DNA of 64,000 nucleotides. Origin: Fistularia commersonii. Its lineage: Eukaryota > Chordata > Actinopteri > Syngnathiformes > Fistulariidae. Below are positions 10,501-20,200 of the stretch, one piece after another. Numbering within the stretch: the first letter of the stretch is position 1; each line of letters opens with the position of its first letter. The notes beneath the pieces were generated by a model, which made no database searches, was not told where the DNA came from, and was given only the letters and a program-made list of their open reading frames with translations. The stretch spans positions 1,494,501 through 1,558,500 of the forward strand of contig JBBMNZ010000035.1 in assembly GCA_037954325.1 (NCBI GenBank). The letters are read 5' to 3'. The position numbers and the translations under genes were made by a program.

Positions 10501-12379
10501 GATTTTATGGCTGATCTGCTCTTCGTGTTTTGAGTGACTCCGCGATGTGTTTACGCAACTTCGCCCGCCACGGCGGCGAAAAAGACGGTTGAGGGGAACG
10601 TTTCGCCGCCTTTCTCGACGGCATAAAAATAGCAGGGCACTCAGAAGAAAAGCCCTCCAACCCCTGCCTCGCATACCACAAGCCAATATGAAATTCAGGA
10701 AAGTGCTTTTCAAAAATGTTTGCGTGATCAGCTACAAAAAACAAGGAGGTTGTCGTCCTCTAACCCGTCTTTCCTTTTTTCGTCGTTCCTCTGTGGTGAT
10801 AAAGATTTGTAAATAATGATGACTCACGCAGCTAATCAACAAGCGGCGCTACGCAGCTTGGTTAGCTTAGCACGCCGAACCCCTGCGAAACACAGGGCCA
10901 CATCTGGGACGCTGAGGTCTGGGAGATGCTATTCATTTAGCATCGGGGGAAAAGGTTAACAGAGCTTTATCATGTGGTTGGCAGGTGACAGCAACTTCAT
11001 TGCGTCGAACGCATCGCCACAGTTTGGCCAGATATCAGAAACAGGTGTGAATAAATTGGCCGGTGACATCTAATTTTGTTAAATACTATACAAACAATAA
11101 TCAAGAACAACGTAGCTACACACACTGACGAGCTAAGCTGAAAAGAATGATCAAATTGCTATTTCCCCCAGTTTTTTAACATTTCTGGCCGCAGCTCCCC
11201 GTTACGAATCATGGCCCAGGAATGCGGTGTTTTCCGTCCGGGGCGTCCTTGAACGCGCCACCGCCTAGCTGGAGTTTTCAAAACAAGGTTAAAAATCTAA
11301 AATGAAAACATAAAGGAGCACCAAATACGCCCTCGCCCAACAAAAAAAAAAAAAAAAAAAAAAAACTCTGACCCACAACGTCAACAACACAAAGCGGGGA
11401 TTGTGAACCTGTCAACTCCCGCCGGCGTCAACCGCCGGACCGGTTCAGTATACAAACGCCTGCGTTGCCAGCTGACAGGTAGCAGGTGAGCAACATACTG
11501 ATGGATCACCTGACGCGCCGCGCTCAGGAGATGTACATGTGCTTCATCAGGAAGCGCTAACGTAGGCGCTATGCTGGTGAAAACATGCTCAAATGTAGCC
11601 CTCGTGGGGGAAAACAAGAATCAGGTTGACCGTCAAACCCAACATAAGCGGCCGGTAGGGTTTACATTGCTTCGTTCAGATGTGGGTGAATACTTATTTT
11701 GTCTTTGACATGTATGATATTGAATGGTCGTGCAGCGGCCCCTTAAGATACGAACCGCTTTAGATACGAAGTGCGATTCAAGCTTCGTTTATACCCCCGA
11801 AATCTGAAAAGATTTCATGATACGAGAGCAAGAAAATCAAAATTCCACAATTACGCTTCATGCCGCGTCTTCTGAATCGGCTTCCTGCATCCTTAGGCCA
11901 CTTCGCGTATCTTCTCGTGTCATGTTCCTATGTCTCGCGTGGAACACTTTTATATCTTTGTGCTTATTTTGTACGTTACGACATACGAACCTACTTCAGT
12001 TTGTATCTGAAGGGCTGTGTGTCTCCATGTGATGTGTGAATGAACGGGTGAACCCCGTCTCTCTCCCCATACCGGCACCCCGAGTGCTGGAGGGTGCAGA
12101 TAATGAATGAATGAATAAGTGAATTTCAACCTGCAAGCCAAAATGCTCATCGATAACAACCCACAAGGTCAGACGTCGCGCGTCGACGGACCAAAACACG
12201 GTGAAAACGTCGGAGTCGGGGGTTCCCGTCCGGGGTCAGAGGTCACGGGCCGTACCCTACCTGTCCCTGGGGTCGATCCAGCTGGTGCACTGGTGAATGT
12301 GGTCAATGAAGTAGACTTTTCCATCAAAGTCCCGGGCTTCCTCCCAACCTTCAGGTAGCGGCAACTCCTTCCTGGGCAT
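789..12379 (-). CDS. wwc1: wwc1 (KIBRA-like WW and C2 domain protein), 5' part, five coding exons
   Basis: WWC1/KIBRA is a cytoplasmic scaffold that activates the Hippo pathway through LATS kinases and binds PPxY partners with its WW domains (family knowledge). Visible here are 196 codons joined from 12261-12379, 2152-2261, 1334-1537, 1179-1255 and 789-868; every junction is GT-AG and in phase. WW1 (about residues 7-39) has GWEEARDFDGKVYFIDH and the second Trp34. WW2 (about 54-84) has GWEEAYDP, but Leu81 sits where a canonical WW has its second Trp; human KIBRA also lacks that Trp. A charged helical stretch follows (QEKEIYQVK-type, AQQEYRQL, then KYDPEILKAEIATAKSR and VNKLKRDLACMKQELQYKEQ), the start of the coiled coil. 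The SSSSKYDPEILKAEIATAKSR segment fits WWC1 better than WWC2 or WWC3. The C2 domain and C-terminus lie beyond the left edge. The start is the ATG at 12379, matching the family MPR...LPLPEGWEEA start. Confidence 0.95.
1091..1161. repeat. (CA)35 microsatellite, wwc1 intron 4
   Basis: Uninterrupted CA dinucleotide tract of about 71 bp. In the wwc1 transcript it reads UG and starts 17 nt after the exon 4 donor. It creates false HTHTHT / CVCVCV open frames. Confidence 0.98.
1179..1255 (-). CDS. wwc1: wwc1 coding exon 4
   Basis: 77 nt, acceptor CCCCGCAG, donor GTAAGT at 1173-1178. It encodes LNSRSSSSKYDPEILKAEIA and TAKSR; no single open frame shows it because it is short. A (CA)n tract (UG in the transcript) starts 17 nt into the following intron. 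Confidence 0.92.
1334..1537 (-). CDS. wwc1: wwc1 coding exon 3 (end of WW2, start of helix)
   Basis: 204 nt, acceptor CCGCAG, donor GTGAGT at 1328-1333. It begins K-STQLEDPRAQWQREQES and runs through ALSAQKEIYQVKEQRLRLAQ to a SQTS end. The sequence is highly charged and helical, as in the KIBRA region after WW2. Confidence 0.95.
1538..2151 (-). other. wwc1 intron 2
   Basis: 614-bp intron between the two halves of WW2. It holds no recognisable exon. GC-rich in part, with a 'ggggggcgctgttg' stretch at about 1660-1676 that loosely resembles a CTCF core; this is not supported further. Confidence 0.7.
2152..2261 (-). CDS. wwc1: wwc1 coding exon 2 (first half of WW2)
   Basis: 110 nt, acceptor CTGCAG at 2262-2267, donor GTGAGT at 2146-2151. 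It encodes R-HTKPLTFADCIGDELPVGW and then EEAYDPVVGAYYVDHNT. The KPLTFADCI linker between the WW domains is diagnostic of the WWC family. The intron splits WW2 after HNT. Confidence 0.95.
2315..2425 (-). repeat. tRNA-like SINE fragment
   Basis: Read on the minus strand it has a 'ggttggtagagggc' A-box-like segment and 'ggttggcggtttgattccc' B-box-like segment, the head layout of common teleost tRNA-derived SINEs. It lacks a cloverleaf and is not a tRNA gene. Confidence 0.6.
2555..2590 (+). repeat. repeat tail with GGAT units
   Basis: 'aaagcggggatagaaaacgg' followed by atggatggatgg is the common 3' tail of an abundant fish interspersed repeat. Confidence 0.5.
2880..3640 (+). repeat. old interspersed repeat interrupted by a hAT element
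   Basis: Left part (about 2890-2960, 'ttcatccattcatttattat ... cctattccagctgtcactgaag') and right part (3426-3640, 'ggttccaactggatcaacct ... acaactattcccc') look like consecutive pieces of one fish repeat whose text also appears at 44247-44412. The 2961-3425 hAT element separates them. Confidence 0.6.
2961..3425. mobile_element. non-autonomous hAT-type DNA transposon
   Basis: The right end 'gtttgcccagccctg' with a neighbouring 'gtggcccgcgggccgtag' is typical of hAT/Charlie-type ends. The left end 'cgggcaaaac' is a shortened match. An 8-bp direct repeat gtgtaggg flanks it (2953-2960 and 3426-3433), as expected for hAT target-site duplication. It has no transposase; about 465 bp. Confidence 0.75.
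7230..7277. repeat. interrupted CA microsatellite
   Basis: CA tract broken by 'gagaagcacg', in wwc1 intron 1. Confidence 0.95.
7526..7555. repeat. (CA)15 microsatellite
   Basis: Plain CA tract in wwc1 intron 1. Confidence 0.95.
8025..8063. repeat. 15-bp perfect inverted repeat (hairpin)
   Basis: Arms 8025-8039 and 8049-8063 (gtggaggaaccccac and its complement) with a 9-nt loop. It lies in a region (7920-8100) resembling degraded fish repeat text ('gatgaacctccggtggagg'). Confidence 0.85.
9988..10079 (-). repeat. tRNA-derived SINE head, antisense
   Basis: The minus strand reads 'cggccgtggctcagtcggta' then gagcgg and later 'gtcggttcccgtttcc', matching Pol III A and B boxes in the usual teleost SINE order. 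It cannot fold as a full tRNA. Confidence 0.7.
12261..12379 (-). CDS. wwc1: wwc1 coding exon 1 (start codon, WW1)
   Basis: 119 nt, start ATG at 12377-12379, ends in phase 2 at a CAG|GTAGGG donor. It encodes MPRKELPLPEGWEEARDFDG and on to SWIDPRD, the entire first WW domain. An out-of-frame upstream ATG at 12396 overlaps the start; the main ATG has G at -3, the upstream one T. Confidence 0.93.
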
Positions 12380-12619
12380 GTCAGGCCAGTCTCCATGTAA
12401 CTTCCTGCGTGCTACTCAGAATCACGACCAAGGGAAACCATCGCTTTCCTCTGTCATCTTCATCGTCATCATCTCCAACACCACCATCCAGAGTCAGCAC
12501 TTATTCCCAAAAATCCCTGTCTGGCTCTGTTGGGATTAGGCCACGGTAGTCAGAATAATAATCCATAATAATCCAGGGGTGAAGAGGAGAACGACAAGCC
12601 GGGTGTTAGAAATGGGAAT

Positions 12620-13350
12620 GTTCTAGAAGGTGATCCGGATCCATGGGTGAGAGCGCGGTCCCGTCCGGCTACAGGCGGCTTCGTGATCCGGGTTCCGGCT
12701 CCATCTTCGGAAACTTTCCCCCCGGATCAGGTGTAAAACAAAAAACGGAAGGGAGGAAAGAAGAAAAAGTTATCCGGGAGTGAAGCGACCGTCCGCCCGG
12801 TCCGCCGAAACACGACCGGCGGCGGCTCCGCTCGGTTCCTCACCCCCCTCCTCCTCCTCCTCCTCTTCCGCCCCCGGTAAACAGAGAGGCTTCGCCCGGG
12901 AGCCCCGCGGAAAAAATAACAACCCGGCGGGCGTGGAAACGTCGGTGTTTCCCGGCGAACGCCGACTAAAAGTGCGGGGGAAGAGTACGGTTAGAGTTCC
13001 CGAACCGGGCCGGCTTCGACCACCATGTTTTAGCCGGGAGACGCCGATGCTAGCCGCCGGCCGCGGAGGGTGGTGGACTGGGGGGGGGACGTTAACGGCC
13101 ACTCGGAGGGGGGGAGGAGGAGCTGGAGGGAGGGGGTCGCGTGTAAATTCGCGGCCGTTAAAAGAGAAAAACAAAATAAAACTGAATTTAAATTAAAATA
13201 CCCCGAAGTCGTTCAACTCCCGGTGCCTCCGGCGGCGGCGGCCGGCTGGAAAGGGGAGGAAGCGGCCGCGGCGGTAAAGTCTTTGCCCGGTCCCGATGAC
13301 TTCGGCCGGTCGCGTCGTCTTGTCAAGTCGCACTTGTGTACGAACGCGTT
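12620..13350. promoter_or_regulatory. CpG-rich wwc1 promoter / 5' UTR region
   Basis: This GC- and CpG-rich block lies 0.25-1 kb upstream of the wwc1 ATG (12379). It has CCTCCTCCTCC runs and no convincing reading frame. Its position and composition fit a CpG-island promoter; the transcription start cannot be read from sequence. Confidence 0.55.
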
Positions 13351-13904
13351 TCCGGTGACAGTTTTTTCAAAATAAGTGTAACTTCCGGTTTCCATGTTTG
13401 TAGTTTTTTTTCACCCTATCTAACCAACACACTCCCTGGGTTGTTGATGCTAACAGACAGACGGCGAGATTAATTTGTTTTAAATAATTTGTGGTTTTTT
13501 TTCTCGCTTCCAATCAGATGAAATAGAAATGACACTCACAGCTAATTTTCTATATTAAAGTGTACTATGTAAAAATATGAGTGTCTTTGTGTGTGTAGCT
13601 ATGCTATAGACGAGATTCCTCATAATGTACGTGTTTAAGTCTTTGCTGTTAGCTTACACTGCATTTTAAGTTTATTTACGCGCTGTTCTTTTAAATACCT
13701 GTCATTAACGTGTTTTGGGATATTCATGTCAGTGGCGTCCTCTAGCGGTTACCCTCTAGACACGCAGGGTTTGTAGCTTTTAAACTGAAAAACCCTAAAT
13801 GTTTGGGTTTATAATACACAATAAATCATCCAGGCGACAGTTATTACTAACATTATCGCAGGGAGAAGTCGCGGAGCTCAGACGCCGATGTTTTAATACT
13901 AAAC

Positions 13905-14072
13905 ATTTACTCATCTACCTATCTGCATCAATGGAGACATAGTGCAGAGGGTACCTGGGCACTCATTTCAAGGAGGACCTGACCTGGACAACTAGCAGTC
14001 CACACTTCTGCAAAGGACAAACCAGAGGCTGCATTTCCTGAGGATACTTCGGTGGAACAACGTCACCAAGAC
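13905..14072 (+). mobile_element. LINE reverse-transcriptase C-terminal fragment
   Basis: The translation GYLGTHFKEDLTWTT followed by CKGQTRGCIS, then a stop and GYFGG, resembles the 'YLGT..SEDLTWT.NT..L.KKAQQRL.FLR.L' segment of L2/CR1-group fish LINEs, with a stop and frame damage. Inactive remnant. Confidence 0.6.
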
Positions 14073-14084
14073 ATTGCTTCTTCT

Positions 14085-14390
14085 TCTCCTCTTTCTCCTT
14101 CTCCTCCTCTTCCTTTTCCCTTCAGGGGTCTCCACAGCAAGTCAACCTTCTCCATCTGTATCCTCCTCTCTCACTAAGCCCAGAAATCTTCTCGTTGGTC
14201 TTCGTCGAAATCTCCTACCTGGAAGCTCCACCCTCAGCAACAGAGGAGTGTTCATATCCAAACCATCTCAGTCATCATGTTGTCTCGGTCATACATGTCC
14301 TGCACCCTTGTGACAAAGTCTTCTTTTCCTCTGGGCTTTTCCCCTTCCCTTTCCCTTTTCTGTTCACTTGACTTTCTTCACTCCAAGACG
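14085..14390 (-). mobile_element. RTE-like LINE 3' fragment
   Basis: It contains, antisense, 'cccttcaggggtctccacag' and the block 'gaggagtgttcatatccaaac', shared with 15035-15310. The sense reading is the 'RCGDP' 3' coding end of a common fish non-LTR element. Confidence 0.65.
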
Positions 14391-15034
14391 TTTCACCCTT
14401 CATCCGAGAGGCTTCTTCAGTTCTACAATAAAAGTCCTTGCTTAAATCCTTGAATCCTACTTTCACCTGTAACTTCTCATAATTTTTTGGTTCATATACA
14501 CACACACACACAACATTAAAGCCCTTAAAACTGTCTGTAAAGCAGCACTTCGCCTCTAGGCGGCGCTCTTCACCTGCGTCTGAGTACAGCTGATGGCATC
14601 GGTCCGAGTGTTGCCTTCTCGGTCCCTGGGAAATAGTGAGGGTTTCCTCCTCGACTCTAAACTCGCTGGTTTACTGAAGTAGCTTTCACAAAGCGGGATG
14701 ACCGTTGCCAATACTCGCCACGTTTTGGCTGAAAAGCCCAAGCGGCTTATCAGCGTAATAGGGGTGTAATGTTTTGAATTAGTTTGGCTTCTTGCTGTCC
14801 GCTGCCAACATTTTCAAACACAGTAAACATGCCGGTCTTTCCATTGTAGTCACAGCGAAGCAAAGCTCCAGGTACGCTTTGTCATGCTTCCTTGTCTTAG
14901 CTTTCGGGTGACTCACCGCCTTTCTTACCGTCCCTGTTAGATAGTTTTCCATGGTGTCTCTTGAGGGTTTGTCCACTGCTCTTCATATTTCCTGCATCTA
15001 TTCTCCATCGGCAACCTTTCTCCCCGGATCGTCA

Positions 15035-15310
15035 CCATGGTTTGGACACGAACAGAGGAGTGTTCATATCCAAACCGTCTCAGTTATCGCTTTGTCTCGG
15101 TCATACATGTCCTGCACCCCTGTGACAAAGTCTTCTTTTCCTTTGGGCTTTTCCCTTCAGGGGTCGCCACAGCGAATCAACTTTATCCATTTAACGCTAC
15201 TCTCTGTATCTCTCTGTGACCTTCTCTACAAAACATCTAACATGATGGACTCACTCCTGATCCTATCCTATCCTGGTCACTCCCGAAGAGAACCTCAGGA
15301 AGACGCCATA
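15035..15310 (-). mobile_element. RTE-like LINE 3' fragment, second copy
   Basis: Antisense copy with 'ttcaggggtcgccacagcga', 'aacatctaacatgatggact' and 'ggtcactcccgaagagaacc', which match in reverse the plus-strand copy at 33930-34480. The first 140 bp closely repeat 14245-14340. Confidence 0.7.
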
Positions 15311-15392
15311 TAAGAAACCATTTGATTTTACATCATATAGGAGGGACAATAAAAGTGTTTGTGTACTAGAGGAACCAAAATATACTGCTCAA

Positions 15393-15450
15393 ATGCTTAT
15401 CTTATCTTATCTTATCTTGTCTTATCTTATCTTATCTTATCTTATCTTAT
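15393..15450. repeat. (TCTTA)n pentanucleotide repeat
   Basis: About eleven TCTTA units with one variant (TCTTG), adjoining the AT-rich minisatellite. Confidence 0.95.
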
Positions 15451-16765
15451 TTAGGAGGAAGCTATACAAGGAGGTATATGTTTACAGGTTATATCGGCAG
15501 AAGCTATGAAACCAAGTATTTGATGATGGATCATATCGAAGGACGCTATATAACAAAGTATTTGTTTTACAAATTATACAGGCAGAAGCTATAAAAGGAA
15601 ATATGTCTTGATGTGATTAGTGGGAAGGATTTTTAGTGGAAGCCATAAATGGAATCATTTGATGATATATCATATGTAAGGAAATATTTGTTTGTGCATG
15701 TACAGAAGGAGATTATAAAAGTATTTGTAGATTGATCAAACAAATATGTGTATTTAATTGTATAGGTGGATGCCATATTTGTTTATATATCGTATAGGAG
15801 AAAGCGATAAAAAGAAGGATTTTGTAATTTGATTATATAGGGGGAAAACATATAAGAAACGTATTTATTTATATTTGCTGAAGGATGGAGAGGAAATATA
15901 TGAGGAAATGTGTGTATAGGAATATACAAGGAAATATTTGATTATAAATTGTACAGGAGGAAGCTTTAAAAAGTAGTATCTGAATTTTGATTATGTAGGA
16001 GGATGACATATGGGGAAAGTATTTATTTATATTTGCTGTAGGATGGAGCTATATGAGGAAGTATTTGTTTATATACTGTATAGGAGGACGCTATAAAAAT
16101 AATTATGTTTATAAATTGTATAGAAGGACGGTATAAAAAGAAGGATTTTGTATTTTAATTGTATAAGAGGGAGAGCTTTCAAAAAAGGATGCATTAATAT
16201 TGGATATAATATATATAATGAAATAGGAAGAAGCTATAAAAGGAAATATTTGATTATGTATCATATAGGAGGAACTATAAAAGGTAGTATTTGTATTTTG
16301 ATTATTTCCTGTTCTAGCTTCCTCCTCTACAATACATGATCAAATATTTCCTTTTTTTAGTGTCCTTCTATACAATACGTAAATAAATAATTCCTCATAG
16401 ATCTCATAAGAAATGCTTTTCCTGCCGTTCTCCTGTATATTTGTTTATACATGTGATAAAGTTCTTTATTTTCTGTAATGCAATTAAAAAAACAAAAATT
16501 ACTTGTTCATGATATTCTAATATTTTGAGATTGGATTTTTGAGTTTTCTTAAGATGTAATCAGCAATATTAAAATAATAAAAAGCTTGCAATATTTCTGT
16601 TGATTTGTAATAGCATTAAATAAGTGCATTACAGAAGACAAAGAAGTTTTATCATAATATTCTAATTTTCACAGACAGTCCTGTATATCGTATAAGAGGA
16701 AGCTATAAATGGAAATATTTGATAAAACATTGTGTAGGAGGAAGCTACAAACGGAAGCTCATATA
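15449..16765. repeat. AT-rich minisatellite, ~45-bp unit
   Basis: Diverged units of the form 'aggaggaagctataaaagga' + 'aatatttgattatatatcat' recur about every 43-50 bp (for example 15452, 15585, 16225, 16690, 16738). Units at about 16315-16400 are in the opposite orientation, and a stretch at about 16440-16690 is unrelated to the unit. Confidence 0.85.
16440..16690. mobile_element. probable transposon insertion inside the minisatellite
   Basis: This AT-rich stretch lacks the minisatellite unit and ends with 'attctaattttcacagacag' + tcctgta, a word common at the end of fish repeats ('attctaatttt..gag'). Minisatellite units resume immediately after. Family not determined. Confidence 0.4.
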
Positions 16766-16881
16766 TAATTTGACATTTCTAACCGGAGGACTCAACGTTT
16801 ACTCGAGTAAAAGTACTCCGTTACTTCCGGGCCCGCCCTCTGCACCTGAACGCACACTGAGAAGGCGCGTCTCCAGAAAAA

Positions 16882-16930
16882 GAGAGAGAGAGAGAGAGAG
16901 AGAAAAAGAGAAAGAGAGAAAGCGAGAGGG
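16882..16930. repeat. GA-rich tract upstream of arl10
   Basis: Near-perfect GA repeat with AAA and C interruptions, about 110-160 bp upstream of the arl10 start. GA tracts are common in CpG-type promoters; function not shown. Confidence 0.9.
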
Positions 16931-16959
16931 AGGGCGGTGCTATATTTACAGGCTGTCCG

Positions 16960-17200
16960 TGAACACAACGCAAAACCAGCCCTGGTTTGCGGTGCGGTCC
17001 CGCAGCGGCGCGCAGCCCGAGCACCGCCCGCCCCGCCGATGGTTCTCCTCCGGCACATCTCCATCGCGCTGACCGCCGCCGTGGCCGCGCTGGGCTCCGC
17101 GCTCTTCATCGCCCTCAACTACTTCTACCGGCGGCGGATATGGTCCCCGCAGGCGGAGTACCGCACGATCACGGAGGTGAGACGGGTTTGTTTTCCGATC
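16960..17200 (+). promoter_or_regulatory. CpG-rich start region of arl10
   Basis: GC- and CpG-rich block spanning the arl10 start codon ('ccgcagcggcgcgcagcccg'). Likely part of a CpG-island promoter; exact start unknown. Confidence 0.5.
17039..17176 (+). CDS. arl10: arl10 exon 1 (membrane anchor)
   Basis: 46 codons, MVLLRHISIALTAAVAALGS then ALFIALNYFYRRR, donor GAG|GTGAGA. Encodes the hydrophobic N-terminus and its positively charged stop. Confidence 0.9.
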
Positions 17201-20200
17201 AAAGTGTCAAAGTTGGCGGGGGGGGGGAAATGGAGGTTCGGATGGAGGCTCTGGAGGAGAAGATGGGAAATGTGAAGATGAAGGTCTTCGAGGAGATGGT
17301 GAGCGAAAAGACGATGGCGATGAAGGGGAAACTTTGGGGGAAGATGATGCGTGAAGGTGACGGCGGGTCCAACGGGAAACCCGAAACTACTTCCTGTCCG
17401 TCTCGTTGAGGACGGCGTGGAATGTGTCCACGGATGGCGAGGAGGCCGAGGACTCCGTGTCGCCGATTCACGAATCCAAAGGGAACCAAGGCCGTCGACC
17501 CTCCGTTTGTGATGTTTACCGATAGGTTGACTGTCGAGCGGTCGCCGTGGAAACAGCCGCACGCCTTACCGGCGATGCACGTGCCGTCGGCACGGGTGTT
17601 TACTCCCCCTTCAAGCGGGAAAATTACCGACGGCAGGAAACACCGAGAGGCAACCAAGAAGCCGATGGGTGTCTAAAAAGAAATCCGTTTGCGCGTAATC
17701 TCGTTTCGTCGATCTGACCGATCTTAAACTTCGACGGCCGGGATGGAGAGGGGGCGTTAACTTACGGCGAGGGCTTTTAGCTTCCCGGCGAGAAGGTCGG
17801 AAGTCTCCGTGGGGGTTCCTCAAAGTCCAGGAACATCTAGGAGATCCTGAATTGTGTGAACGACAGGCTGAATGGTTGCTGGAAAAGAAATATTTGTGGC
17901 CGTATTTGGTAATAGTGCTAGAAACAAGCGGGTAAACAAACAACGCTAGCTGTTAGCAGTTAGCGGACAAAGTTCACTGCGATAAAGAAGGAAAATAAAG
18001 AGTGGACGGTGGAGCGGCGAGGAGATAAGAAGCAAACAGAGACGTCAGAGAGGAAAAGTCCAGGAGCCGGCGGACAAACCTGCCACATGTGCTGACCCTT
18101 GGACTTTTGGGGGGCCACCCATGTAGCCTATCCCTACATGAGACCTTCCATACCGTGTTGCTGATCTGAGCACAAAAATATATTTTTAATTAAAAAAAAA
18201 GTGAAAATTCCTGTAAAAACTTTGGATGATTTTAAGGAATTTTTGCATTTTTTTTCAGATTTTTATAAATTCATGTGTCATTTTTTTTTTTTTCGAACGA
18301 ATTAAAGAGTGTCTGGTTTTATTCGGTCGTCACATTTGACTTGTATGCCCGTTAATCTGAACAACAACAAATTCATTTATTCATTGAGCAGCTGGAGCCC
18401 ATCCCCGTCGTCAGTACCGACCGCAGATGTGGTGGAGGATGACATTTCGCGGAGGCGAAGTTCGCCTCCCGGCGCCGCCGCGAGCTAAACAGCAACCCTG
18501 GTTGGCAGCCGGTCATGAAGAGAGGAGCCGGAACAAAAAGGAAGTGGAAGCGTAATTCGCCGATACGCCGGCTGCCTCCCGGGTTGGGGACGGGGCAAAC
18601 GCATTTTCTACGGCTTGAGTCTGAAGTCACGGCAATAAAGAAGTGCTCTGTGGCATCTTCTATTAAAGCGTGATATCATGAATTTGGCCTCCGGTGGCTT
18701 GCGCTCGCTGATTTATATTCTTGGAGGTTATGAAGTGCACTTGCGCCGCCGCTGGCCGACTCCCACTGCCATCCGGGGGCTTTTAATTTGGATACATAAT
18801 AACGGTGATGATCCGAGGGGGTAGGAAGCACCAAGCATACCCCCTTCCCCCCCGCGCATGCCGCAGTTAGCTTTATTAAAAACGTAGAAAATAAGACCCA
18901 TTTTCTTTTTTAATTAGCATTTCAAAGGGATCCAAAGTGGTGGGACGGGAGACGTTTGTTTATGGTGAACAAAGGGGGCCAGGCCTCACCTCCCCTTTAG
19001 GATTCTGGGATCAGAAGTACCTCAGGTACCGTCCGAAAACACAGTATTCGTATCGTCGGGAGAGTATGTCAATACTTGGATCAGATACCGCAGAGTACCC
19101 CAGGAACCTATTTGAAAGTGTACCCCCTCTCAGATGATTGGTTGGTGATCGGTCACTGTCCAAGATCAATTCGGACTACGTCCTGGTCTGGTCTCGAACC
19201 CCCTGATCTGGGTTGGACACAAAAAACAAACAGAAAGTGATGTCAGGAGGTGCCTCTGGAAATACGTTTGCTAGGCTACCTTAGTGGTGAACCTCGGCAG
19301 GGTCCCAGAAGGTCCCAGAAGGTCCCAGAAGGTCCCAGAAGGTCCCAGAAGGCAACATCACAGAGTGACTGGTCCGGAACCAGATTCAAGGCTATTCAAG
19401 GCTCAATCTGACACATCACCAAAGGCTGTTTTGCGCTAGAACTTGAAAAGGTGACTGGGCTTTAAGCCAATGAATTTTGGACCGTGACTTCTTCTGGACC
19501 CGCCCTTCTCAACTCTGGACCCGGAGCAAACTGCGACTTGGTCCTACCTCTGATGTACAGCATGTACTTCTGAATTGATTTTTTTGTTGTCCCACTCGTT
19601 GTCACAGATACGCAGCTTCAAGTATTCTTTTTCCGGGTATCAGAAGGTGATAGTAGCAAATACCTGACATGGTTTTGCAGTAAATGTGTACCCAGAGTCA
19701 ACACGGGGCAGGACTTGTATTCCTTTTCTCATTAAACGCTTCGGTCCGTATGGATTCTGAGTGTCTCTGCTTCGTCCCGCAGGAGGAGGAGGAGGAAGAA
19801 GAGCGCGGGAAACGGCAGGTCCTGGTCCTGGGTCTGGACGGGGCCGGCAAGAGCAGCATGCTGCAGGGCCTGGCGCCCGGCGGGCCCGCCGCCAAGAGGG
19901 GCTTCTGCCGACCGACTCGCGGCTTCAACTTCATGAGCCTGAAGGCGCCAGCGTGCCAGCTGGACTTCCTGGAGAGTAAGAGCCCCACACCGGTGTTTGA
20001 CATTCAGATGGCGTTCGTTCCAGACTTTCGGACACATCGAGGGGGTTGAAGGATCACTTCTTGTTCCGTCTTGTAACTAGACTAGAAAGTAACTACGGTA
20101 TATAAAGCCAAACAAAACTATCGGTTTAGTCCAACTTTCTTCATCTCGGTTTGTTCCCTCAGAAACTGTTTGGTGTCCTTTACTTGGTGCATTTATCTGC

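Larger units (their letters stand above)
2262..12260 (-). other. wwc1 intron 1 (about 10 kb)
   Basis: Large first intron with no recognisable exon. It contains a tRNA-like SINE at 2315-2425, a hAT element nested in an older repeat at 2880-3640, CA tracts at 7230-7277 and 7526-7555, a hairpin at 8025-8063, an antisense tRNA-like SINE at 9988-10079 and an A23 run at 11342-11364. Stretches 3.7-7.2 kb, 8.1-9.9 kb and 10.1-12.2 kb show nothing I can name, apart from a palindrome-rich 'tacgaa' segment at 11750-11990 typical of small DNA-transposon remnants. Confidence 0.7.
12380..17038. other. divergent intergenic region wwc1 / arl10
   Basis: 4.7 kb between two start codons on opposite strands. 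It holds the wwc1 CpG-rich flank (12.6-13.35 kb), an AT-rich stretch without features (13.36-13.9 kb), a LINE RT fragment (13.9-14.07 kb), two antisense RTE-like fragments (14.09-14.39 and 15.04-15.31 kb), a TCTTA pentamer run, an AT-rich minisatellite (15.45-16.77 kb), a GA tract and the arl10 5' flank. No gene was recognised. Confidence 0.75.

Noticed and set aside
12780..13196. 138-aa and antisense 134-aa frames in the CpG-rich block
   Set aside because: Low-complexity GC-rich sequence in the wwc1 promoter region, overlapping frames on both strands, no family match.
16937..17041. Upstream in-frame ATG for arl10 at 16937
   Set aside because: Adds a 34-residue non-hydrophobic extension not seen in the family; the 17039 ATG gives the expected anchor directly and has a better context.
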